From Acanthochlamys bracteata (taxonomy: Eukaryota > Streptophyta > Magnoliopsida > Pandanales > Velloziaceae): a stretch of DNA of 64,000 bases. A model generated the notes under the pieces. It had not been told where the DNA came from. It did no database searches and saw only the letters and a program-made list of their open reading frames with translations. Position 1 is the first letter of the stretch, and each line of letters starts with the position of its first letter. Made by a program: the position numbers and the translations under genes. The stretch covers positions 5,177,489-5,241,488 of the forward strand of contig CM034144.1 in assembly GCA_019914995.1 (NCBI GenBank), read 5' to 3'. This document shows positions 49,001 to 62,187 of this stretch, in pieces.

Positions 49001-51373
49001 AGAAACAGGGTTTTAGAAAAATGAGAAGGACAGAATTTTAGAATATTTTATATTCAAGAAGTGGGAGGGAAATTGAACAGAACTGAACTGATAGGCACGA
49101 AGAATTTCTTTCTTTTCTCTGTTTCTTTTGTTGTTTTCTTTTTATTTTGAAATGATTCGTTAGCTATTTGGAAGTAGCGGTTCAGTTGCAGAAGGTAAGG
49201 CGTACAAGTGAGACCTAGAAAAAAAAAAAAAAAAAATTAATACTACTATTTCCCCTCAACATTGGTAACAAAAAATGAATTAATTTATTATTAAGATGTA
49301 CCAGTGCATGCTTCTAGCTGATTTGGGTAATGATTTATTTGAAATGTAAATTAAATTAGATAGAGACAAAACTTGAGTAATTGTTTTTCTGTCAAAAATC
49401 AAAACAATTTGTATTTGAGGTCTGCCAAAAAATGAGTTACCTAAAGAATTTATAAGAATGCTTAAAATAAAAATATTTTTAAACTTTATTTTGAGATTTT
49501 TAAAATATATTGGATATTTTTATTGTTAAAAATAAAACTTATAATATATCTGTATTTTAAAAATTTTAAATTTAATTAAACACAAAAAATTGTTTGGAGA
49601 TAATAAGTTAAATAAAATTTTTATAAATGTGATAACCGCTGCCAAATAATACCTTAACATTTCTCTAAAAAAATAGTAAAAGACATCATGCAAGCGAAAA
49701 ACTTATTATTACATTTCATCCAATAATTTATTTATCATAAAATAGATATATAGGAAATAAATTTAAAAAATAAGTTATCGCAAATATAATTCTATAAAAT
49801 AAATTAAAATAGCAAAAATAAAATTATTCAACAATATTTAAAATTTTATTAAGTAAATTTTAGAAATTAGAAAGTCAATATGAATCAGATCAAAATTAAT
49901 CATTACAAATTCTAATAACTAGAATTTCATAAAACACTTATTAATTAAAGTTAAACAAAACAAAATGGGAAAAGTGAAAAGAGAAGAAAGGTGATTTTCT
50001 GTTTTTTTGTTTGATAATGATAATAAATGTATGTTTTAAATGATCGAGTTTTATGAAAATAAAAAATAAAAAATTAAATTTTAAAAATAAAATAAAAGTG
50101 ATCTATTCAATATTATATTTTAATAATTTTTAAAAAATTGTATTAAAAATTAAAAAATATAACTATATTAAAAATATATAAATAAAAAATTAAAATTAAA
50201 TTATATATAAAAAATAAAATTTTAAAATTTTAATATAATTAAAATATATAAATTTAAAATTTAATAGAAAAAAAAAGTTGCTATTTTGGCAGCAGAGGGG
50301 AAGGAAAGGAAGCCACTCACGCTGCTCATGCTCTTCAACTTTTTCTTCCTTCTGGCTGTTCAATGAAGTGTCAATTTGGTGCAGAGAAACTTCTGGTAAC
50401 TGAATGACTCAACACATTGACATTTTTTCGCTAAAAGAAATTTGGTATTCTCAAAAATAAAATAAAATTTTGAGAAATGAAATAATATTAGATTGAGAAT
50501 ACAAAATAGATTTCTTTTAAATTAAAAGAAACATTTATAAAATATTATAGAAATTAATTAAAAGTATAATAGGTATTTAAAAGCTATCCCAAATGAATGT
50601 TTTAAAAATATTTTTGGCTCATTTCTCTAATTTTATATTTTTTCATTAAGTTTATATTAGATTCTATAAATTTATTTTAAATTTGAAATATAAGTCGATT
50701 TCATACCAATTATTAGCTAATAGCGGCTCCGTACTATATATGTCGTCGTCGTTTATTATCATCATAAATTAATCGCTACTACATTATTATGTTAAAAACG
50801 TTTTCATTTTTCTAATATTGGAAGACAACAATATAGCAATCAATCATATATGTACGAGGGAATATTTAAAGAATAATTTTTCAAATATAAATTTATTTTC
50901 AATTTTTCTAAAATGAATTAATATTTTTATCTAAAAACTAATTTAAAATATATTTTAAATATTAAAAAATTGAAATAAGGATAGTGAGAGTGCGTTTTCA
51001 AATATTATGTTTAGATTCATAGTAGGATAACAAATTAAAAGTGCTTGAAAATATTTTTAAAATAAAATTTTTTTTAATAATAAGTATTTTATTTTATTTT
51101 AAAAATAAAATTTATTTTTTTATTAAAAATAAGTAATAATAAAATTTATTACATAAAATTCTTTTAATTTTTTTAATACGCCAAAAAACCACTTTCAAAA
51201 GTTCCGTAAAGAGATAAGAACAAAAAGTTATAGAAAGCCTACTCCTATTTTGCCATGGGGGGACTCAAAGAGAAGAAGACCCATGTTTTCTCTCTAGAAG
51301 ATGAAGGAAGTTATTAATAATCATTCACTTGCATTGATCATTGCTTCCTTGCATGTTGGATTTCATTTCCTTA

Positions 51374-51584
51374 GGGTGTGTTCTTTTGCACCAAAAAGTC
51401 ACTTTTTTTTTTATTAAAAAGTCATTTTTAACTTATTTTTTATTACAAAAAGAACATAAAAAATCACTTCTAATATATTTTTCAATACAAAAATAACACA
51501 TCACTTCTAATAATACTATTTCTAATAACTCACTTCTAAAAACTCACTTCCAAAGAACTCATTTTAAAGCCAAAAAACACACCC
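51374..51584. mobile_element. Tourist-like MITE, 211 bp, with TTA target duplication
   Basis: Left end GGGTGTGTTCTTTTG; right end reads GGGTGTGTTTTTTGG on the other strand. TTA directly flanks both sides (51371-51373 and 51585-51587). Internal sequence repeats 'tcacttctaataa' several times. No coding sequence. Well preserved, so probably a recent insertion. Confidence 0.8.
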
Positions 51585-53617
51585 TTAAATATGAAAATCA
51601 TGCATAACTTCTTAAAAGCAAAATTTTTAATAGCAAGTAACTTGTTTTATGTTTCCCATGCAAAGGTAAAAAGATAAGCTTCATATGTGATCGCTAAGAA
51701 CGTATTTCAAATATAAATAACTAAATTTTATAAAAATAAAGAATATAAGTATTTTGAAAAAATAAAATAAAAGTAAAGTTCAGTATTTATATTTTAATAA
51801 TTTTAAAAAATATATTAAAAATTAAAAAATATAATTATATTAAAAAGTGTGCAAATAAAATTAAAACTTGTCATAATTAAGAAAGAAAATTTCCTAACTA
51901 AAATTGAAGTAATCTTTTCCCAAATATAATCAGTACTTAATTTGGTTACTTTTATTTTTTAGAGGTGAAAAAATAAAATTTATTTTTTAAAATAGATAAA
52001 AATATTTTTTGTTTCAGAATTTTTTTTATAAACACTCCCTAAAACTTAATGAAAACAAGAATTGGGTTCTATCTTGTGGGTTGTTCTTTCCCTTTCCTAA
52101 CTACTTCTAAGAATTGTTCTTACCTACACTCTTATGCTTACTTTCTTGGAATCTTTCACACATATCACAATCTTTGATTCACATTCATTTGTTTATTAAC
52201 AATATGTTTGCTAAACTATATATAAAATCATTTTATATTTTTGTTTTCCACTTCATTATTATGTGTAAAGTATTGCATAATCTGTAATTTATCTTAACTA
52301 TCTTTATCAAATTAGATCTTATCTTTATCATAATCATCATAATTATGTGTAATAGTGCAATTTATCTTAATTATCTTTGTCAAATTAGGTCTTATCTTTA
52401 TATGATTAATCAATCAATCTTGCTAAAGTGCTCCATTTCTCAAATTGCTAAATCCATATTAAAAAAAAAAACTCTATTAAAAGGAAAGATATGGCTTTTG
52501 GTTATACATGTCAAAGAAATATTGGATTGTTCTCATAAGTGGGTATTCTACATAAATCTCAATAGCAAAAGCACTTATTTTGTCTTCACTTATGGATTAT
52601 ATCATTGTTCATTTTTTTTCCAATCTAAATTACAGAAACTCTTAACAAATCACTTTAGGAAAAGAACTGATTCTTGGGAAAAACAAAAGCCGTATCTATA
52701 TATTATATACATATATTTCATGTAGAAGCTACAGTGATTGAAACAGATGAACAAAGCTATCCATGAACGATGACTCTGAATTCAAACGTATGGAAATTTG
52801 CTTCAACGTAATGATCAAGAAATTGAATTGAAAATTCAATGTCACAAAAATCTTTGGTTGCTTTGATCCTAAGACATACCTTAAGCAGTTATTGTAATTT
52901 TTAACTTATATGCTTGCTTATGCAGGTCTGAATTATGTATTTCATTGATCATACAGATATATTTTCTTCTCAAAATAATTTGTTATTTCATTGTAATTAT
53001 GAAGTATTTCACCATTAATTGATGGAATATAGACAGTTTGCAATAAATAGTGTAATGAATTTTACATTACTAGATCTTTTATTAGTCTGAGCTATGGCAC
53101 CTTGGCAGTGCTTTTTGACAACCTTTATTTCAATTTTATTTTCATTTCGTATCCAATACATGTTGTATAATATTTTACAGGAATTTCTTAAATTTTAAAA
53201 AATACATAAATTCTACATCATAGATTTTATTATTACTTATTTTTTTAATTTGTTAAGATAAAACAATTAGAGCATTTAAAAAAATTTTAAAAAATTTTAT
53301 ATTTTAGAAAAGCTTTACTTCGTAATCATTACAAACATCTTTATAGTTATCTTTCAATTCATAGAGCTCATGTTCTTCACTGTTAAGAATTCATATTTTA
53401 CTATTTTATTAGACCTACCTTCATTTGAAGCTGATTTTCAAAAAAAATTTCCTCTTAAGGTACATTCTATAGACATTCCATGCTACGGAAGCAACAATTT
53501 GCAATATTATAATTTAAATAAATGAAAATTATAACTTAGGATGAGAGACAACTTTTGTCATTAATTGAGATCAAATATACAGATAATAGTTCTCCAACAA
53601 TTTATATTAGTCTAAGA

Positions 53618-53825
53618 TGTTTAGAAGTGCATATGATAAAAACTTGTTTAAAATAAAAGATATCTAAAATTTTTTAAAAACAAATTTGACTTTTTTATTT
53701 AAAACAATAAAATTAACATATAAAATTTTATGATATATATTATTTTATAATTTAATTTTTCTATAAAAATTCTATAAAATAATATAGAAATCTATTAGAA
53801 ACGCAAGATATTTTTTGGAATGAAA
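53618..53825. repeat. AT-rich MITE, family 1 copy
   Basis: Opens 'gtttagaagtgcatatgat', core 'aacatataaaattttatgat', closes 'aaatctattagaaacgcaag'. An inverted partial copy lies just upstream at about 53180-53345. Confidence 0.45.
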
Positions 53826-55257
53826 GTACTTGATAAATTATGACCAATATCGTCTAAGTATTTTTTGTTATTTTTTAGAATGAACAACAAGAGCCAATAA
53901 GAGATAGTGCGCTGCGTTTCTGACATTATTGTTTTCAAGCTTTTAAGTTTTACGGCTTTGCTCTTCAACATTTTGATATTTTGAAAGATATATATATATA
54001 ACAGAAAAAAATATTTAAAAATATATATTATATTATTTTTTGTTGTCGGATGTAGGTCGATTAGTAGTCTGATTAAAATAAAATTTTTTATAAAAGTTTC
54101 TAATTTATTTTTTTTATATCCAACGGCAGAAATTTAATTTAAAAATTATCACAATCATAAATCCAAAAAGAATGCATGAGAGTGCTCCTAAAAAAATGTA
54201 TCTATCTCTCGTGTATATATATGCTCATTTCTAATTCAAAAACATTCAAAACCACATAAAGAGACTTTTTTTTTTTTGTAAAATACATAAAGAGAGTTTA
54301 AATGTTCTATAATTTGTCTACTCTGTATTTGGAGCTATTGATATTAGCTGGGAGGTGTAGTTAACTTATAGAATACCTTATATGCACTTTTGCATTCTAG
54401 ATAAATAAGCTCTTTAAATTGAGGATTATGACGGAAAAATCAAATTTGAGTTTTAAGTTTATGACAAAGTTAAAAATTAGTGAATTAAGAAATTGCAGCT
54501 TTAGATGAATTTGAAATCATCATATAGAATCTTTATACATCGACTATTTTGTTTCAATTTGCTTCAAAATAGACCGTATTTACTTCTCAGCTTATATTTT
54601 AAAAACTCATCTTATAAAACTCATTTTTTGAAATTGGAACACGCACTTAGTGTTTATTATGATATTATTTATCCCTAAGAATCGGATATCTTATATATAT
54701 CTACATATATAAATTTTGTTTATATATCAAAAACAGTAATTGAGTTGCATTACAGTTTATTTTTTCATGGCTTTGAAGAAAAAGAACTTGTATGTTATAA
54801 TAATTCTGTACTCAACAATTTACCGTACTTCTAAAATTAGATCTTCATATCAAAATAATTGGTCAGATATTTATAAATTAGTATTTTTAATATATAAGTA
54901 TATATTTTTTCATCACTTTAATTAATACAAAACTATTAAAAGAGAGTTGGTTATTAAGTCCTCAAGATAGGACTTAATTTGGCCTAAACTAAAGCAAAAT
55001 TCTAGTTTACTTATCGAATTAGCTAGTCTAATTTTTTATTTGAATATTATTTTCAATCCTTCGCTATTAATTTAGATGTAATTTAACTCACCAACTTATT
55101 TTTCAATCAGGCATTATTACACGACTCTGTATTATTAGTTCAGATCTAGTCTAATTTGAATATCTAACACTAACACTATTGCTTGTGCTTGCGGTTACGG
55201 GTGTTACAGAATCATTACTACCAGGTTCGATTATGATGGGACTTCAGTGAGGCAGCA

Positions 55258-55500
55258 TTTGAAAGTGCTTACAAAATAAATTTTTTGAAATAAAAAATAT
55301 TTTTATTTTTTTAATAAACGAGCCTATTTTTGTTGACTAAAAAAATAATAAAATAAAAAATAAAAAGATCTTATTACGTAGAATTCTTCTATATTTTTTA
55401 ATTTTTAAATAAAATTTTAAATATATATAAAAATATATTAAAAAATATGAAATAAAAAAATAAAAAATAGCTTTCTTGGTAAGCTGAACCAAACGATCCT
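55258..55500. repeat. AT-rich MITE, family 1 copy (well preserved)
   Basis: Left end 'gcatttgaaagtgcttacaa' pairs with right end 'ttggtaagctgaaccaaacga'. Core 'cttattacgtagaattctt'. About 240 bp. Confidence 0.6.
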
Positions 55501-55599
55501 GAATCAACTTCCATATTTAGCATACGCCGGCGGCAAATATTTGATAGCAATCATGTAGAACTTGATTTCTTATGGGTACGTGTTTCGGAGGGAGTACAT

Positions 55600-56700
55600 C
55601 ACGAGACAAAAGCAAATTTTATTTTCGTTTGCTTGGCAAGGACTTGAGCTATGGGTTGGAGCCTCTAGAAAATGATTCTCGTTTGCTCAATATAGCTAAT
55701 TACTTGATGACGACTGGTTCTATAAAAATTTTTTTCAGAAGATAAAGCTTTTATTGTGCCTTATAAACAATGTGGTATTTGCAGATAAGGAAAAGAAACC
55801 TACTGATGGATCAAAGTTTCTTATGGTTAATAATCGTGATAATATTAGAGCTTGTCCTTAGTAGAATTGAAAATAGTACTATGAGGATGCAAGTGACAAG
55901 ATAGTGACTGAGGGATATTTTGACAAAGAAGCAATTAGCGACCCAAGTGATGATGTTAGAACAATGGTACTTTGGTGTTCAAGAATATGTTTAGGGAACC
56001 CAGGGAAGATGTTCATGTAATACGAACAGAAAGATCAGGAAGAGTTGCGCTACAGCAAAGAAGATCCTGTAGTAAGAAGGAGTGAAACAAAACACGACTC
56101 CATTCTTTTTAGGAGAGACAATATTCTTGCTACTTCAGAGTGACTGGTTTAATTCTAGCGATGAAGAAACTTATGAAGATTTTTATCTAGAGAAGGGCGA
56201 CAATGCAAAAAGAAGAAAGAGTATATTTTCTTTGGCCACCTTTGAGCAAATATGTTCTTTGATACATTTGACATGGAGCAGACTTGGACTACAACAAAAG
56301 TATTTAAGGAAGCTATAACAAGGAAGGGTATTGAGAACCAAAGGATGTTAGCTGGTGAAGAATGACAAGACTAGAAAGAGCTAGGGCCAAATGCAAACTT
56401 CCTGGTTGTCCATGGCAAGTGTACGTATCTAGCTTATTATTTGGTTACACATCGTTACCATGTGAAGACATACATATCAGAGCATAAGTGTAGATTGGCA
56501 AATAGAAATAGTAGGGTAAATTCAAGATGGCTTGCTCGAAAATACAAGGTATGAATAATAGGCCCCTTAGTCGGAAGACAAGGGAGACTATGAGTACTGT
56601 TAGAGAGGAGCTAGGAGTAGAAGTTACGAAGTGGCAATGTTTATGTTGGTGAAAATTGCATAACCTACTCAAGAGAAGATGAGTAAATCAAGTTGATACC
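55600..56700 (+). pseudogene. Decayed Mutator-like (MULE) transposase N-terminal region
   Basis: Reading across frames gives 'GKDLSYGLEPLENDSRLLNI', 'DWFNSSDEETYEDFYLEKGDN', 'TTKVFKEAITRKGIEN', 'RARAKCKLPGCPWQVYVS', 'VKTYISEHKC' and 'RVNSRWLARKYK'. These occur in the order of the N-terminal acidic segment and the MuDR DNA-binding domain of plant MULE transposases. Stops and frameshifts lie between blocks, and the catalytic DDE region is not seen downstream. The element ends were not found. Confidence 0.75.
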
Positions 56701-56759
56701 TAAAAAGGTAATACAATTTTTTATAAATAAACTTTATGAACAGAGATAAATTAGACTGA

Positions 56760-59700
56760 ATAGAGCATAACATTTTACAAAATATCAGCACTATAGTCGA
56801 CTGGACGTAAATAAATTTCTGTATAAAACATAGTTAGTATTCTCTATTTACTTTAAGTACAAGTATAAAAAAATTATTAACCACACAAATAGGCAGGATT
56901 TACGTAGTTCGGAAAATCAATTCGTCTACGTTCATGGCCACTCTTCATCAAGAGTGAATTATACTAATATTTATTAAGTTGCTATAATACTAATGCAATA
57001 TTTTTAGCCAAACACCATTGCCCGTTGGTTCTCTCCTTAAGATGAACCATCAACGGCCTATTAAACTCATCAGTCTCTCTGGCAGTTATCACGCAAGCAT
57101 TGCCTAACTTCTTATAAGATTAGTACAATCAAGAAAGCTTAGGCAAGCCCTTCTCACCAGTGCAAACTTAACTTTAATAAAATCAAGTATTTTTGTTATA
57201 AGCAGATTTAAAATCACAAGATCTCTCTCACATAGATCAAGTTTAAGCTTAGTACAACAAGGAGACAATCAAAGAAAATGCCAAAGGTGTTATCTTAGTA
57301 AAGCTCTTGCAGAGGGTAGAGAGTAATAGTGTGCTTGTTCTATACGTGTTTTCTCTTCTGTGTGTAGCTCAATTAGATAAGCTCTATAGTATCTCTCTTT
57401 CTTTTTAATTTTCTCTTCTTCTCACTCTTATAATTTTCTCTTCTTAGGCTGAACAATTTTCTAATCTCCTAATGGTAGGAAATCCTTTTCGTTGTCACCA
57501 TCGTGCTCCTGTTACAGTATTATCAATTTGCTCTTTATGCCTTCGTTATTCAGGTTCCATCATATATGTCTTTAACGGTTGGATCTTGATAGAGATAAGT
57601 AAAATATCTACTAGATCTTTCAGCTATCACTTCAAATCTCAATTATTTTGTAGGCATGTGTTGATTAGATCTTTCTTTTGTAATATTAAATGAGCTTGAT
57701 TGTAATCCAACTTTTTCGGCTTGTGCTTCCATCTCTTATCTATTGTGCATTTTTTCCTCTTCTAGTGGCCCTTATTATTAAGGGATGATCTAATCAAGTG
57801 ATTGGAGTTGGTCAAATTTAATTTCGATTTTTTCTTCTTAGTTCATCGATCAGTTAGGTGTTGTTCACGTACAATATTCATTGGTCCAAAATGGCTTTCA
57901 GTCAACTTGCTTGTTATAAACTGTAACTTATAGATTTGATTTTCTATTGATGTTCGCGAGATAATTGAGATGTGTTATCACCTTAACTTATAGGCAAGAT
58001 CAAATCTGACATGCAATGGAAGGATGCTTAAATTTCAACTTGTGAATCTTGTATGATAGCTTTTAAATGTTGTTCTCAATTTCACTATTTTTTATTACTT
58101 GGTGTACTAGTTCTATTTATCATGTCATTGTGATGTATTCTTGTAGCAAGATAGTGGATTAAGTGTATGTATTCCTCTTTATAACTTGATCCTTGACATC
58201 TTTTTGAGTGAAAACTGAGATCTCATTCTTGAACCCAAATGTGGATTGTTGACAGAATGATTCTGATAGTACCTGTACCGAATTCTTGATTTTCGTTTAT
58301 TGAGATTTTTTTCTGTTCTTGATGTGTGGTAGTGGTATGATGTTTAGTACATCCTCAAAATTTAGATTCAAATAGATAAGATAATCTTAATCAAACTTCT
58401 GTGAAAGTTGACTCCAATACTATTTGATTCTCTGTAGCATCGTTTTCTGAATTTTCTTTCAATATTCTATGATTTTTCTAAGCTTTTGTAGATCATGATT
58501 TGGTAAACTTCTTGTCAATATTGTTGTGTGTATGTTCTTTTAACTTTGATAAAACGGTCAAGGTCAAATTGAATCTGCATTATACTTACAATTATCTTTA
58601 AATTGAGTATAATGATTATGGTTTCTCTACAGCAGCGAAACAATGGATGGTTTAATGGAAGTCTCTATTATGCTTTAGCTGATTCCTCTGTTCTGCTCTA
58701 TTCCACTTTGTAACAATACCTAGCAAATTTTTTGCAATCTTTTGCGCGATAAAAATAGTTCAAATATAGCTGACTATTCTGTATGATGACTCTTTTCTTT
58801 TAAAAAATAATAAGAGATGATGCTATGTTCATACTTACCGATTAGCATAACTTGATTTAACAATTAATTCACCTAACTCATTTACTATAATTTTTAAATT
58901 TTGTTATTATCAAAATCAACATTTAAATTCCAACAATCTTCTACTTTTTGATAATGACAAAGTAATTATAAATTATTGGTTTATGATTCTAATAAAGCAC
59001 AGTGGTCTCACTATAAATAAGGAGAGATGGCTTTGGTTACCAGAAGGAATGGTGTAAGAATCTTTGTATTCTCTTTCAATAAATTCTTTCTCTTACTAAA
59101 TGTACTCTTCGCATTATACTTTTTTGTACACAATAATTAATTTATCTCTCCCTCTTTTTTGTCATCACAAAAGAGTGAGAGGTTGACGAGTAATTTTCCA
59201 TAATTAAGAAAATCATAATTAAGATAAAATGCTAATGAAAGATTTATGAAGCATATATATAATGCATAAACAATGTATTCATATAATCCAAGAAGCAGCA
59301 CGATCATATAATTACCTTGTTTACCTTATTGGCATTAGTTAAGAAAATTATCTAACCATATCTTGTTGAGTGAGATTTCTCCTCATATTTATGCTTGACA
59401 AGAACATACTGAATTTCTTGCTCTCACAAGTGTAATGTACGTCTTACCTCCTACTATATTCTTGTAGACAGATGAACTTGTATTTGTGTTGATGTTGCAT
59501 AATAGGAGCCACTCCTGGCTGTTTGAAGGTCCAATCAAAAAGTTGTTCCTTCTTTATTTGAGTACTAGCTGGTTATTCTTTAATTGTTTTTCTATGGGTT
59601 CATATATTTGCTCATTATCTTCATCTAAATTGCTTAACTGAAATACCTTTTTTTGGCCTTAAGTTAGCTTAAGAATGCAGTTAATGTTAAAAAAATTGCA

Positions 59701-59837
59701 TAATAGAATTTTCTAACAAATTCTCAACGCTATTTCAAAAATAGAAATTGTATTCATAAAGTGATTAATGATTCACAAACGTTTCACCATAATTCAAAAT
59801 CAATAATATTTAAAAACTTAGTTTATCATCAAAATCA
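56760..59837. other. Geneless stretch with possible LTR-type relic
   Basis: No coding gene. At 56897-56935 the phrase 'tttacgtagttcgg..aattcgtctacgt' resembles a motif frequent in plant retrotransposon LTRs, and at about 58930-58960 'caatcttctactttttgataatgacaaa' is similar in style. No matching second terminus could be paired, so a retroelement is only suspected. Confidence 0.35.
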
Positions 59838-62184
59838 TACTATTACAAAAAGAAATCATTACCGACTGAATATTAACGACTGAATTATTTTAGTAGGTAA
59901 ATTTTGTAAACTACCGACTGAATCTAAAATAGTTGATAACTCATATAAAATTACTGATTGAAACATCATCCCGTCATTTTATAAAAATATTACCAATTGA
60001 TATTATAATCCGTTGGTAATATGCAAATAAGTTGTCGATTGTATAAATAATCAGTCGGTAATTTGTCTTAATCAATCCGATTGAATCAGAACCCACTTAT
60101 TTTCTCCCCATGCAACCCTAGCTAGGTTTTTGCTGGAGCCGTTTCCTTGCTCTGATTGATCATCTGCTTGAGAAATTTTGCTTTATCTCGTCGGATTTGC
60201 TTTCGTCCCACTCTAGGAGAAGAAATTTTGTGAAAAATTTGATCTCCGGAAGCTCCCATTTTGCTTGAGCGAGAAAGAGCCGTTCCGCTTGCCGAACTCC
60301 TCCTATTCTGCTAGATTGCTTGTGAGTTTCCCTTCGTTCTCCCCTTCTACTAGTGTGAGAAAGAGCCGCTCGCCTGCCAAACTGCTCCTGTTTTGCCGGA
60401 TTGCTTGCGAGCTCCCTTCCCGTTCTCCCGTTTAGCCTGTAAGAATAGGTTTTGTTTTTCTTCTATAATTCATGTGTTCATGTCTAAGTCTAGTAAAGAT
60501 TTGGCTTCATATTCAAACTTAAAATCTTTTTGAACTCATGTTCTTCTGTTTGAATTTTCTAAGGTACATACCAATTTTCTAAGGTTATTTGTGGTAGCAA
60601 AATAATTAGTTAGCCATATGAGCTTACCCAAAATACTTGTAGACACTAATAATTTTGTGTGTTTTGAAAATTGTCCTACAAGGTTTATCATCCATATTCA
60701 ATCTTGTCCTGTTAAAAGCATACTCTCATCCTTGCATCCATTCTCTTATACCTATCTGTATGTGCCCACTCTGTCCTTGTAAGAGTCTGGTACTCTTACT
60801 GAATGCAGTGCACTAACTTGAGTTGCTTTTCTTTTATGGTCATTTTGGTTAAGCCTATAAAGTTTTGTTCCTTTTATAGCATTAGGGTAGTGATCCTAAG
60901 CATAATCAAGTTTGCTTTGTAATTTGCTCCTCTCTTGATTTTTTTCATTAATTTTTTTGACTGATTAATGTTTGATCGAGTATCATTAATTTTTTATCTA
61001 GTAGGTGTAGTTGCAATATATGTAGATGCATAGGTAGTTTTATTTAATAAATTTGTAATAGTGATATCTCTAGCTTATTGATGGATGTGGCATAGGAGAG
61101 CTAGCTAAGTGGTAGTGTGTAAGGCGAAGTAGAGTCTGTTTATTATTACAAAGAAGCATTTGTATGTACTTTCTACTAACGAAGTGTTATTAGTACTTTT
61201 TAAGAGTGAAATATATATCTAAAGTTTGAGCTAATTTAATTAGCTAATAGGTTTATACATAGAACGAACCATCATGGAAAATGGTTGTTAGTTTTCTAGA
61301 CTTTCACTATATGCATGTATTGTTATTAATATACCATATATATGCTACTACCAGCATTAATCCAGTTCATAGAGAAGTTGGCTCTGTTAATGCACGTTTA
61401 CTTAAATAAAATAATTTCAAAACATATATAATTTTTTCTCTGTATGTCTTATAAAAAATTATTTGCTTTGTTTGTTGTAGAGATGATATTTCAGATAGCT
61501 AGTTAGGGTGCTTCGTTGTAATCGAGACCAAGCTTTTTTAATTAATCTTCAATTAATGTATGAGATGATGTATATATGCAACCGCATAACCGAATTGAGT
61601 TTGTTCTAAGCATTTGAGAAATATGAAAATTAAAAAATTTCTTTACATCTGTTTATGTTGAACATTTGTGGTGAATGGATAGTAGAGTTGTGTATGCACT
61701 TAAGTGTTGAATGATGTGAATGCAACATATCATTACGCTAATAGAATTATAAACAGCAAACTAGTGCTGTTTTTATATGTAAGTGCCAACTGCACAAGCA
61801 CTCAGTCCGCACTTACCGATTGAGTGTAGGACTTAATTACAGACTAATTTATAGTCGATATACGTCGACTAAAGAAGTAGTCGGTGGTTACCGACTAAAA
61901 AAATCATTGGTAAATATCGACTACAGAAACAATCGGTATTTACCGACAACAGGGTAGTTTGTGGTTACTAACTACATAGGTAGTCGGTAAATACCGATTG
62001 CCGTAGCGGTAGGTAATTTTTCGACCAACACGATAGTCGGCGAATTGCGTCCAACATTTTCAGTCGGCAAACAGTTTACCGATCACGATGGTGCAAATTT
62101 CAATCACTGAGTTGCTTTGCCTACGGAAATTAAATAATTGCCGACTGATATTATTAGTTGGTGAAGCTGTTTATTGTAGTAGTG
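59838..62184. mobile_element. Non-autonomous CACTA (En/Spm) element, 2347 bp
   Basis: Left terminus TACTATTACAAAAA and right terminus (reverse complement) CACTACTACAATAA match at 11 of 14 positions. The canonical CACTA end is intact on the right and mutated at its first base on the left. Both are flanked by TCA (59835-59837 and 62185-62187), the 3-bp duplication of this superfamily. Both subterminal regions (about 59860-60080 and 61805-62160) are packed with direct and inverted 'accgactg' / 'cagtcggt' motifs, the presumed transposase-binding sites. No transposase frame is visible inside. Confidence 0.85.
60271..60435 (+). repeat. 86-bp tandem duplication inside the CACTA element
   Basis: 'gagaaagagccg(t/c)tc' starts at 60271 and 60357. 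Both copies continue with 'ctgccgaactcctcctattctgc' / 'ctgccaaactgctcctgttttgc', 'ggattgcttg(c/t)gag' and 'cccttc..gttctccc'. GC content is clearly higher than the surroundings, suggesting a leader or promoter captured from a gene or from the parent transposase gene. Confidence 0.75.
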
Positions 62185-62187
62185 TCA

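Larger units (their letters stand above)
49200..55550. other. Gene-poor AT-rich stretch upstream of the transporter
   Basis: No host gene seen. It contains simple A/T sequence, a complete Tourist-like MITE (51374-51584), family 1 MITE copies (about 51035-51200, 53180-53345, 53618-53825, 55258-55500) and a partial copy of the intron 5 repeat. The 126-codon frame at 52345-52725 is lysine/isoleucine-rich with no recognisable family. Confidence 0.65.

Noticed and set aside
52345-52725. 126-codon open frame
   Set aside because: No recognisable domain, no promoter or splice context, and composition typical of AT-rich random sequence.
56897-58960. LTR retrotransposon
   Set aside because: Motifs resemble LTR phrases, but no pair of matching LTRs, primer-binding site or gag/pol sequence could be found.
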